A program made the position numbers and the translations under genes. Source: Sulfurovum sp. (GTDB lineage: Bacteria; Campylobacterota; Campylobacteria; Campylobacterales; Sulfurovaceae). Taken from it: a stretch of 64,000 bases of DNA. Numbering within the stretch: the stretch's first letter is position 1; each line of letters starts with the position of its first letter. The DNA lies in assembly GCA_027062365.1 (NCBI GenBank), contig JAMOTK010000076.1, positions 1 to 64,000 on the forward strand. The letters run 5' to 3'. Below the pieces are notes generated by a model, which had not been told where the DNA came from, searched no databases, and saw only the letters and a program-made list of their open reading frames with translations. Shown here one piece after another: positions 19,196 to 26,362 of the stretch.

Positions 19196-20051
19196 AGACT
19201 TTTTTATAGTAACAAAATTTGTCCTCTCTTTTGCAGTAAGTCTTTCTGCACTCTTTGCCTATATTATGGCAAAGGGAGAGATAGGATTAGATATGCTTTT
19301 GGCAACATTAGCAGTACTTCTTGTAGCTATGGGAGTCTCTACTCTCAATCAGGTGCAAGAGTATAAATCTGATGCTAAAATGGACAGAACAAAACATCGT
19401 CCTATCGCTTCAGGTAGGATGTCTCCACAAACAGGGATTATTATCTCTATCGTGTTAATTTTACTCTCTTTTGTACTTATCTATTCACTTTTAGGACTCA
19501 CGGGTATCAACTTCTTTGCTTTTGCTTTTCTCTGGTATAACCTTATGTATACACCACTTAAAAAACGTTCTGCTTTAGCCGTTGTCCCTGGGGCTGTTTT
19601 GGGTGTTATTCCTCCTGCTATTGGTTGGTTAGTAGCAGGACATACTTTATTTGAAATAGAGTTTATTGCTATTGCTGTATACTATTTTGTGTGGCAAGTG
19701 CCTCACTTTTGGTTACTTGTGATGCTATTTCATGGTGATTATAAAGATGGTGGTTATCCTACTGCGATGCGTTTGTTTGGAGAAGGTACACTTCAGAGAT
19801 TAACTTTTGTATGGTTAATGATTACCATTCAAGCAGGGGTTTTTATGGTGTATACTTTTCAGGTATATTCTTATATCACTGTAGCATTGTCTATAGCATT
19901 AGGTATATGGGCATTTATGACATCCTTACAATTGTTGAGACAAGAGTTTCAACTCAAAACAGCACGTTCTATCTTTTGGAAAATTAATGCAGCATTTTTA
20001 GGTATTATTATTCTATTGAGTATCGACGAATATATCAAGCACCACATATAA
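19188..20051 (+). CDS. ctaB: Protohaem IX farnesyltransferase (haem O synthase)
   Basis: 287 residues, a UbiA-type prenyltransferase with about 8-9 membrane spans. The first Asp-rich site is in NQVQEYKSDAKMDRTKHRP, and the second region has YKDGGYPTAMRLFGE. It adds farnesyl to haem b to give haem O, the precursor of haem A needed by the aa3 oxidase encoded just upstream. No haem A synthase (CtaA) gene is in the window. It overlaps coxB by 8 bases. Confidence 0.93.
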   Translation: MIKDFFIVTKFVLSFAVSLSALFAYIMAKGEIGLDMLLATLAVLLVAMGVSTLNQVQEYKSDAKMDRTKHRPIASGRMSPQTGIIISIVLILLSFVLIYSLLGLTGINFFAFAFLWYNLMYTPLKKRSALAVVPGAVLGVIPPAIGWLVAGHTLFEIEFIAIAVYYFVWQVPHFWLLVMLFHGDYKDGGYPTAMRLFGEGTLQRLTFVWLMITIQAGVFMVYTFQVYSYITVALSIALGIWAFMTSLQLLRQEFQLKTARSIFWKINAAFLGIIILLSIDEYIKHHI

Positions 20052-20056
20052 TTATT

Positions 20057-20077
20057 TATGGCAGTATTTCTGCCATA
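20057..20077 (+). terminator. Hairpin after ctaB
   Basis: An 8-bp perfect stem (TATGGCAG/CTGCCATA) with loop TATTT begins 6 bases after the ctaB stop. There is no following T tract. It probably marks the end of the cox operon. Confidence 0.5.
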
Positions 20078-20158
20078 ACTACTTTGAATTTCTCCTCTAA
20101 CACGTAACTTTTAGTATAAACGACTACACTTCCATCATTATATTATCCAAGGAAAATT

Positions 20159-20719
20159 ATGCAAGAACACACTCATACTTTAACAAGTATTTTAAATTCT
20201 ATTTTTACCCATAAAGACAATCAAGTCAAAAAAAGACTGATTTATAACAAATCATTTCTAGGAGGGATACACAGTCGATGGATAAAACTTCTTTTTGCTG
20301 TCTTGCCTTTTGCTATGTATGGAGCAATATTTAATCCTACTTCTTTTGAAGCATTGGGTATTGCCCAAGCCATTGTCTTTTATATTATACTTCTTGTTAT
20401 GGCGATGCAAATTGTCATAGGTATCTCTTATTTTAACAATAGAAATGTCATTAAATCGGCCATAAAATCATGGGAATATTATTTTCCTTCTGTGGATTTT
20501 AAAATGATACTCTCTTCAGGAGTTACCCCTTATGTAGATTTTAAAAAGTATTATGAAGAAGCATTAAAAGAATCACTAGATGAGGATGCTCTACACAAAA
20601 GATTGATAGAAAATTTTAGACAAATGGAAAAAGAAAACCCTGTCCTCATTGAGGCAATCCAAAGAGAAAAAAAGAAACAAGAGGAAAAAAATAATGATAC
20701 AAACAATACTAAAAAATAG
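20159..20719 (+). CDS. Membrane protein of unknown function, two spans
   Basis: 186 residues, family not recognised. Two hydrophobic helices (about 44-58 and 68-90) are followed by a charged cytoplasmic-looking tail ending in Lys/Glu/Asn-rich repeats (REKKKQEEKNNDTNNTKK). It sits between the aa3 and cbb3 oxidase operons, overlapping the Sel1-repeat gene by 26 bases. The position suggests, but does not prove, a link to respiration. Confidence 0.6.
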   Translation: MQEHTHTLTSILNSIFTHKDNQVKKRLIYNKSFLGGIHSRWIKLLFAVLPFAMYGAIFNPTSFEALGIAQAIVFYIILLVMAMQIVIGISYFNNRNVIKSAIKSWEYYFPSVDFKMILSSGVTPYVDFKKYYEEALKESLDEDALHKRLIENFRQMEKENPVLIEAIQREKKKQEEKNNDTNNTKK

Positions 20720-21320
20720 TACACTACTGATAGCGTTGGCTACTGTGACACTGATGGCAAACCAGAGTCAAATACTTGAAAAAGCCTGTCAAGAGAACAA
20801 TGCAACAGCATGTTATGAAGTAGGTTTACCAATGATTCAAGGAGACAATGCCAAAGTCCAAGATATTAGAGAAAAGGGTATGAGCTATATGCGTAAAGCA
20901 TGTTTACTTGATGAATATCGAGGATGTGATGAGATGGGTGACCGTTATTACAAAAATGAAAATTATGGTATTGCTAGGACGTATCTTACTGCCTCATGTA
21001 AAAGAGGTATCAAAAGTGCTTGTGAATCTGTAGGGACTATCTATCGTGATGGTCATGATGTAAAACCTGATGATGTACTTTCTCGTGAATTTTATGAAAA
21101 AGCATGTACCTTACAAAGTGGTGATGCTTGTTATAATGTTGCTATCATATACCGTGGTGGATTTGGTGTTACAAAAAGTAGAGAAAAAGAGAAAGAATTT
21201 TATAAAAAAGGTTGTGATGCTGGTCTAAAAGCAGGGTGTATGAAATTTACAGAATTAGACAATGAAGACAAGGGAATTGAGACAGGATTATGGGCAGATA
21301 TTAAAGCATTTATCAACTAA
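20694..21320 (+). CDS. Sel1-repeat, Cys-rich periplasmic protein (Hcp-like)
   Basis: 208 residues from ATG 20694, chosen because it gives a signal peptide (MIQTILKNSTLLIALATVTLMA) and has GAGGA upstream; a longer frame from 20649 is Lys-rich and unlikely. The mature part holds Sel1-like repeats of about 36 residues, each with a Cys pair (ACQENNATACYEVG; KACLLDEYRGCDEMG; SCKRGIKSACESVG; ACTLQSGDACYNVA; GCDAGLKAGCMKF). Helicobacter Hcp proteins have this disulfide-locked form. Function unknown. It starts inside the preceding gene. Confidence 0.85.
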   Translation: MIQTILKNSTLLIALATVTLMANQSQILEKACQENNATACYEVGLPMIQGDNAKVQDIREKGMSYMRKACLLDEYRGCDEMGDRYYKNENYGIARTYLTASCKRGIKSACESVGTIYRDGHDVKPDDVLSREFYEKACTLQSGDACYNVAIIYRGGFGVTKSREKEKEFYKKGCDAGLKAGCMKFTELDNEDKGIETGLWADIKAFIN

Positions 21321-21437
21321 TTTTGATAAATAGGAGTAATAAACTCCTATTTATATCAAATTAATTGATACTATTTTTATAGAAATAGCCCTCTATTTTG
21401 TGCTATAATAAATTATTTCCTCCGTCAATTCTTCCTT

Positions 21438-21456
21438 ATCCTCCTAAAAAGAGGAT
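21438..21456 (+). promoter_or_regulatory. Small hairpin upstream of ccoN
   Basis: ATCCTC and GAGGAT pair around the loop CTAAAAA, about 100 bases before ccoN and 118 bases after the Sel1 gene. It could be a weak terminator or part of a leader. TATAAT-like boxes flank it, one at about 21412-21417 and one at 21496-21501. Confidence 0.3.
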
Positions 21457-21495
21457 TACTTGATACATATTAAGCTTTTGCAATACAAAACATCT

Positions 21496-21501
21496 TATAA
21501 T
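21496..21501 (+). promoter_or_regulatory. Likely -10 box of the ccoNOQP operon
   Basis: TATAAT lies 53 bases upstream of the ccoN start. The flanks carry an imperfect inverted repeat, AATACAAAACAT at about 21482-21493 and ATGTTGTATT at about 21510-21520, that could bind a regulator. No -35 consensus is evident. Confidence 0.4.
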
Positions 21502-21553
21502 AATTATTGAATGTTGTATTTTTATGACATAGAATTTATACAAGGGGGTATGC

Positions 21554-23020
21554 ATGCAATCAAACGCAGCATTGGAATATGATTATTCATTAGCAAAGAA
21601 GTTTACTTTTTTAACTATTTTGTTTGGATTTTTAGCTATGGTGGTGGGAACACTTATCGCCGCACAATTGGCGTTTCCTGAATTGAACTATTTACTAGGG
21701 GAGTATGGAACTTTCTCAAGGCTTAGACCAATTCATACGAATACGGCAGTCTTTGGCTTTACGGTTTCTGGTATTTTTGCTACATGGTTTTATTTGGGTC
21801 AGAGGGTACTTAAAGTATCTATTGCTGAATCTAAGTTTTTAATGGTACTTGGAAATATCCAATTTTGGCTCTATTTTGTAGGTGCTTTAGCTGCAACAAT
21901 TTCACTACTTTTAGGATATTCAACATCAAAAGAATATGCTCAATATGAATGGCCTTTTGATATCGTCGTTGTCCTCATTTGGGTACTTTGGGGTGTCAAT
22001 ATGATGGGTCTTATTGGGATTAGAAGAGAAAAAGCACTATATATCTCAGTATGGTATTATCTTGCTTGTTTCTTGGGTGTTGCTATGCTTTATCTTTTCA
22101 ATAACATGGAAATTCCAACATATTTTGCATCAGGTGGATTAGGTGACCCTATTCATTCAGTCTCTATGTATGCAGGAACAAATGATGCACTTGTACAATG
22201 GTGGTATGGACATAATGCTGTTGCATTTGGATTTACTGTGCCAATTGTTGGTATGATTTATTACTTCCTTCCAAAAGAATCAGGTCAAGCAATTTATTCA
22301 TATAAACTTTCTTTACTTTCTTTCTGGGGACTTATGTTTGTATACCTTTGGGCTGGTTCACACCACCTTTTATGGTCAACTGTACCAGATTGGATGCAAA
22401 CAATGGGTTCAGCGTTTTCAATAGTGCTTATCTTACCATCATGGGGTTCTGCTATTAACATGCTTCTTACTATGAAGGGTGAGTGGAATCAGCTTACTGA
22501 TAATCCATTGATTAAGTTTATGGTATTAGCATCTACATTCTATATGCTTTCTACTATCGAAGGTCCTATTCAGGCAATTAGATCAGTCAATGCGATTGCT
22601 CACTTTACCGATTGGATTCCAGGACACGTTCACGATGGTGTACTAGGTTGGGTTGTCTTTATGATTATGGCAGCTATCTTTCATATGTCTCCACGTATGT
22701 TTAAAAGAGAAATTTACTCTAAAAAACTTATGGAAACACAATTTTGGCTTCAAACAACAGCCGTTGTATTGTACTTCACATCTATGTGGATTGCAGGTAT
22801 CACACAAGGTATGATGTGGAGAGCAGTCGATGAATATGGTAACTTAATGTATTCATTTATTGATACAGTAACAGTACTTCATCCATACTACGCAATTAGA
22901 GCACTTTCAGGTGTAATGTACCTCACTGGTTTCATTATGTTTGCATACAATATTTATAAAACTATGACTTCAGGTAGAGTATTATCTGAAGAACCACAGT
23001 TTAGAACGCCTATGGCTTAA
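21554..23020 (+). CDS. ccoN: cbb3-type cytochrome c oxidase subunit I
   Basis: 488 residues, about 12 membrane spans. The high-affinity oxygen-reducing subunit has haem b and haem b3-CuB ligands in RPIHTNTAVFGF, WWYGHNAVAFGF, GSHHLLWSTVPDW and DWIPGHVHDGVLGW. The start 21554 has AAGGGGG upstream; an ATG four bases earlier is out of frame. It is the first gene of an operon ccoN-O-Q-P-DUF4006. It gives the cell oxygen respiration at very low oxygen. Confidence 0.97.
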   Translation: MQSNAALEYDYSLAKKFTFLTILFGFLAMVVGTLIAAQLAFPELNYLLGEYGTFSRLRPIHTNTAVFGFTVSGIFATWFYLGQRVLKVSIAESKFLMVLGNIQFWLYFVGALAATISLLLGYSTSKEYAQYEWPFDIVVVLIWVLWGVNMMGLIGIRREKALYISVWYYLACFLGVAMLYLFNNMEIPTYFASGGLGDPIHSVSMYAGTNDALVQWWYGHNAVAFGFTVPIVGMIYYFLPKESGQAIYSYKLSLLSFWGLMFVYLWAGSHHLLWSTVPDWMQTMGSAFSIVLILPSWGSAINMLLTMKGEWNQLTDNPLIKFMVLASTFYMLSTIEGPIQAIRSVNAIAHFTDWIPGHVHDGVLGWVVFMIMAAIFHMSPRMFKREIYSKKLMETQFWLQTTAVVLYFTSMWIAGITQGMMWRAVDEYGNLMYSFIDTVTVLHPYYAIRALSGVMYLTGFIMFAYNIYKTMTSGRVLSEEPQFRTPMA

Positions 23021-23035
23021 GGGAGGTAGATTATT

Positions 23036-23701
23036 ATGTTTCATTGGTTAGAAAAAAACCCATTCTTTTTCGCTTCGGCGATATCAATTGTTATCTCATT
23101 TGCTGGACTTATTGAGATAGTACCAAACTTTGCTCAAGCAGGAAAGCCATTAATTGATATGAAACCACGTACAGTGTTAGAACTCGCAGGTAAAAATGTG
23201 TATATGAAAGACAACTGTATGTCATGTCACTCACAAATGATTCGTCCATTTAAATCTGAGACGGATAGATACGGTGATTATTCACTATCAGGTGAGTATG
23301 CTTATGATAGACCATTCCTTTGGGGTTCTAAAAGAACTGGTCCTGACTTACATCGTATTGGTAATTATCGTACAACAGATTGGCATGAAGCACATATGCT
23401 CAATCCTCCACAAATTGTACCTGGTTCTATTATGCCAGCGTATGATCATCAGTTTGAGAATGTTGCAGATATAGAAACAGCGTATGCTGAAGCCGTTACA
23501 GTCAAAAATGTATTCCATACACCTTATGGACCTGAGATTAAAAGAGGTCGAGAGGCATGGGATGCATACAGACCAACACTCATTGAAGAAGCAAGACTCA
23601 TTGCTGCTGATATGAAAGATGAGAGAGTAAAAGAAGCGATGGCAAAGGGTGATGTCCCTGAAGTTGTTGCACTTATTGCTTATCTAAATAGTTTAAAGTA
23701 A
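23036..23701 (+). CDS. ccoO: cbb3 oxidase subunit II, monohaem cytochrome c
   Basis: 221 residues, with an N-terminal membrane anchor (about 10-28) and one haem site CMSCH (Cys61, Cys64, His65) followed by SQMIRPF. The GSIMPAYDH stretch supplies the axial Met. It passes electrons from CcoP to CcoN. It lies 15 bases after ccoN. Confidence 0.96.
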   Translation: MFHWLEKNPFFFASAISIVISFAGLIEIVPNFAQAGKPLIDMKPRTVLELAGKNVYMKDNCMSCHSQMIRPFKSETDRYGDYSLSGEYAYDRPFLWGSKRTGPDLHRIGNYRTTDWHEAHMLNPPQIVPGSIMPAYDHQFENVADIETAYAEAVTVKNVFHTPYGPEIKRGREAWDAYRPTLIEEARLIAADMKDERVKEAMAKGDVPEVVALIAYLNSLK

Positions 23702-23711
23702 AGAGGAAAAG

Positions 23712-23912
23712 ATGGATATTAGAGAGATACAAGGCTATGCCAGTTTCTTTATGACCATGTTTTTAGTGATTATGTTGTATGGATATATTATACATCTATA
23801 CAGATCTGAAAAAAAAGGTGAACGCGATTATGAGAAATATGGGAATATTGCACTTGATGATAATATCACAAGTACACCCGTAGAAGATAAACCCGCTTCA
23901 CAAAGAGATTAA
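23712..23912 (+). CDS. ccoQ: cbb3 oxidase small subunit CcoQ/FixQ
   Basis: 66 residues with a single membrane helix (about 10-29) followed by a polar tail (YRSEKKGERDYEKYGN), the usual form of CcoQ. Such peptides stabilise the cbb3 complex. Position between ccoO and ccoP supports the call. Confidence 0.85.
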   Translation: MDIREIQGYASFFMTMFLVIMLYGYIIHLYRSEKKGERDYEKYGNIALDDNITSTPVEDKPASQRD

Positions 23913-23925
23913 AGGAGGAGAATAA

Positions 23926-24816
23926 ATGAATGGATTAATGATAAAGTCATTAGCGTTTTCAGCACTATTAATTATTGCAACTATTGCAGTTGTTATGAGC
24001 CTAGATATTGATATCTTTGCAGATTCAATCAATGCAATAACTATGGGTGGAGCAATTGCCATCGCTGTGATTACATCAGCTGTTACGGTTAAATATATTA
24101 ACCAAATGAAAACAGATACAGCAAGTGGTGAACTAGCAGATGAAAACTGGGATGGTATTGGTGAATATAAGAATGAACTACCATCAGGTTGGGCATATAG
24201 CTTTTTAGCACTATTTTTATGGTCTATGTGGTATGGATTCTTCGGTTATCCAATCAATGCCTATAGTCAAATTGGTGAATATAACGAAGAAGTTTTAGCT
24301 TATAATACAAAGTTTGAAGCAACACATAAAAATGCAGACTCTGTTACACTTAAAGAGATGGGTGAATCTATCTTTTTGGTACAATGTTTTCAGTGTCATG
24401 GAGCAACAGGTGATGGACTTTCTGGTAAAGCACAAGACTTTACAGCAAGAATGAATAAAGAACAAGTGTTAGATGTGATTAAAAATGGTTCAAACCAATT
24501 GGGCTACCCAATGGGTGCAATGCCAGCAGGTATGGCAAGTGGAGCAGAAGCAGAAGCTATTGCTAGTTATATTGCAGGTGGTCTCAAAGGTGATGCACCA
24601 GCTTCTTATGGTGCATGTACATCATGTCATGGTGTAGATAGCAAAGGTAATGATGGTATGTCTCCAAACCTTGTATCTTATGATGCACTAGTGATGAATC
24701 ATGTATTACAAAAGGGTAAAAAAGGTGTGTTAGGTAAAATGCCAGCATTTAAAACACTGATTACACCAGTACAAGAAAAAGCATTGACTGCATATATTCA
24801 GTCATTGTCAAATTAA
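23926..24816 (+). CDS. ccoP: cbb3 oxidase subunit III, dihaem cytochrome c
   Basis: 296 residues, with two N-terminal hydrophobic segments (about 8-25 and 38-57), another at about 90-108, and two haem c sites, CFQCH (Cys154-His158) and CTSCH (Cys231-His235). MGAMPAGMA and GKMPAF contribute Met ligands. It accepts electrons from soluble cytochrome c. Its C-terminal module from the MNKEQVLDVI segment onward closely matches the end of CoxB (for example LGYxMGAMPA and GMSPxLxSYD), suggesting shared origin or gene conversion. Confidence 0.95.
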   Translation: MNGLMIKSLAFSALLIIATIAVVMSLDIDIFADSINAITMGGAIAIAVITSAVTVKYINQMKTDTASGELADENWDGIGEYKNELPSGWAYSFLALFLWSMWYGFFGYPINAYSQIGEYNEEVLAYNTKFEATHKNADSVTLKEMGESIFLVQCFQCHGATGDGLSGKAQDFTARMNKEQVLDVIKNGSNQLGYPMGAMPAGMASGAEAEAIASYIAGGLKGDAPASYGACTSCHGVDSKGNDGMSPNLVSYDALVMNHVLQKGKKGVLGKMPAFKTLITPVQEKALTAYIQSLSN

Positions 24817-24825
24817 GGAGCTATT

Positions 24826-25056
24826 ATGGCAGAAAATACAAAAAGAGCCGTATTTGGATTTCATGGTGTTTTTGGAGTCTTGATTTCGATAGTTGGACTT
24901 CTGTTTATTTGGGCAGTGCTTATGTCTCAAGCTGTTTTGGTACAACAAGATGCTGTAAAGCATCCGTATGACCCAGCACCTATTAGAGATGTCAATAATA
25001 TTAAAATGCGTTCAGTAGACAATAAAAATTTTGCATTTCAAGAAAAGGATAAATAA
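24826..25056 (+). CDS. DUF4006 family membrane protein
   Basis: 76 residues with one membrane helix (about 12-37) and a tail HPYDPAPIRDVNNIKMRSVDN. It matches the DUF4006 family known from cbb3 operons in Campylobacterota. It probably associates with the oxidase, but its role is not established. It starts 9 bases after ccoP and overlaps the next small frame (TAATG). Confidence 0.75.
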   Translation: MAENTKRAVFGFHGVFGVLISIVGLLFIWAVLMSQAVLVQQDAVKHPYDPAPIRDVNNIKMRSVDNKNFAFQEKDK

Positions 25057-25160
25057 TGATTAAATATATGGATAAGATACTTATTGCATGTATGGTGTTT
25101 TCAGCTATTGCCGCAATGTATTTGTCAATTACAAAAGAACATCTACTTTACGTAGGTTAA
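25056..25160 (+). CDS. 34-residue single-span membrane peptide in the cco operon
   Basis: ATG 25056 overlaps the TAA of the DUF4006 gene, and the frame ends at TAA 25160, one base before the next gene's ATG. The product is MIKYMDKILIACMVFSAIAA then MYLSITKEHLLYVG: one hydrophobic helix with charged ends. The tight fit on both sides makes translation likely even though it is very short. The size resembles small cytochrome oxidase accessory peptides. No family recognised. Confidence 0.65.
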   Translation: MIKYMDKILIACMVFSAIAAMYLSITKEHLLYVG

Positions 25161-25161
25161 C

Positions 25162-25806
25162 ATGAACAAAGCAAGACTAAAGGTGAGTTTTCTCACCCTG
25201 TTTGCTTTGTGGATATTTCCTCTTCTACTCAATGCAACACCTCTCCTAAGAAATGACCTTTTAAAGATAGAAGCCGTAAAGATAATTGATGATATAGGGC
25301 AAGAGCTTTATCAATCAACAGGTATCAATACGTATGTTATCGCAACCAATGAGCATTTCCCTGAGGGTTTTAATTTGGTAGAAGATAGTAAGAAGTATGA
25401 AGCAAAGTTAAGTAAGCCTTATGTATTGTTTATCTTTGCTCCCTATGCAACGATAATACAAAAATCTGAAGTACGAGGTAGGGTAGGTATTATCCCCTCA
25501 TCAGAGCAGATACGCACACTCTATGACTATGAAGAGGTAAGAGATGCCGGGGTTAATATCGTTGCGATGAAAGACAGTAACACGGATGAAGACAAGTTTA
25601 ATATAGCCGTGCTTCAGAGTTATTCTGTATTAGCAGATAATATAGCTTCTTCGCAAGGTGTGACATTGACCAAAACTATCCCTGATGAAATGGGTAGAAT
25701 GGTCATGATATTAAGGATATTGATATATAGTGGTACAGCCGTATTATTATGGATATTTGTATTTAGACCAATTTGGATGAGGAGAAAGAATGGCAACAAA
25801 CAATAA
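25162..25806 (+). CDS. TPM-domain-like membrane protein in the cco operon
   Basis: 214 residues: signal peptide (MNKARLKVSFLTLFALWIFPLLLNA), a periplasmic alpha/beta domain with IDDIGQELYQSTGINTYVIATNEHFPEG and SKPYVLFIFAPYATIIQKSEVRGRVGIIPSS, and a C-terminal membrane helix (about 184-204) with a basic end. The pattern resembles TPM-type domains, which in other bacteria relate to assembly or repair of membrane complexes; the match is by eye. It overlaps fixH by 17 bases. Confidence 0.6.
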   Translation: MNKARLKVSFLTLFALWIFPLLLNATPLLRNDLLKIEAVKIIDDIGQELYQSTGINTYVIATNEHFPEGFNLVEDSKKYEAKLSKPYVLFIFAPYATIIQKSEVRGRVGIIPSSEQIRTLYDYEEVRDAGVNIVAMKDSNTDEDKFNIAVLQSYSVLADNIASSQGVTLTKTIPDEMGRMVMILRILIYSGTAVLLWIFVFRPIWMRRKNGNKQ

Positions 25807-26338
25807 CAAAACTTATTGGCCCCACATGATAGTGGGCTTTTTAGCAATTGGGATTACATTAGGGTATTGGACGATTAAATCAGCCAATGCCCTCCCTGTA
25901 CAAGAATCCAATACCTATATGTTGAAGTATCAACAAGCAGATATGGGTATCAATACTATCTTAGAGAAAAAAATAGCATTTGATACGCTTTACACCATAG
26001 AGATACAAGATGTAGAAACGATGGTAATGACAGAGAATGTTAACTCTAACCGTCCTCAGCCTAATCCTGTCAAGCTCTCTTTAGGTGAAAATAAGTTTTC
26101 ATATAAAATATTGACACAAGAGGGTATGAGTATCAATGATGCAAATATAAGTTTTTTGTTGACCTCTCCTCATACACGTAAAAATGACCAAATGCTAGAA
26201 CACGTAGCATTTAAAGATACGATGTACACAACCCAAGCACTAGATATACAAAATGCTGGTAGATATACCTTACAACTTAGAGTTATCATAGATGATACCA
26301 TAGGATACTCAGATATAGCCGCTTATTTACAACCCTAA
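25790..26338 (+). CDS. fixH: FixH-like protein
   Basis: 182 residues with an N-terminal membrane helix (about 12-30) and a periplasmic beta domain (KKIAFDTLYTIEIQDV; LTSPHTRKNDQML; AGRYTLQLRVIIDDTIGY). FixH/CcoH proteins help assemble cbb3 oxidase. The place at the end of the cco cluster supports the name, though the sequence is divergent. Its start lies inside the preceding gene. Confidence 0.65.
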   Translation: MATNNNKTYWPHMIVGFLAIGITLGYWTIKSANALPVQESNTYMLKYQQADMGINTILEKKIAFDTLYTIEIQDVETMVMTENVNSNRPQPNPVKLSLGENKFSYKILTQEGMSINDANISFLLTSPHTRKNDQMLEHVAFKDTMYTTQALDIQNAGRYTLQLRVIIDDTIGYSDIAAYLQP

Positions 26339-26362
26339 CTTTGTTAGGGTATAATCTTTTTT

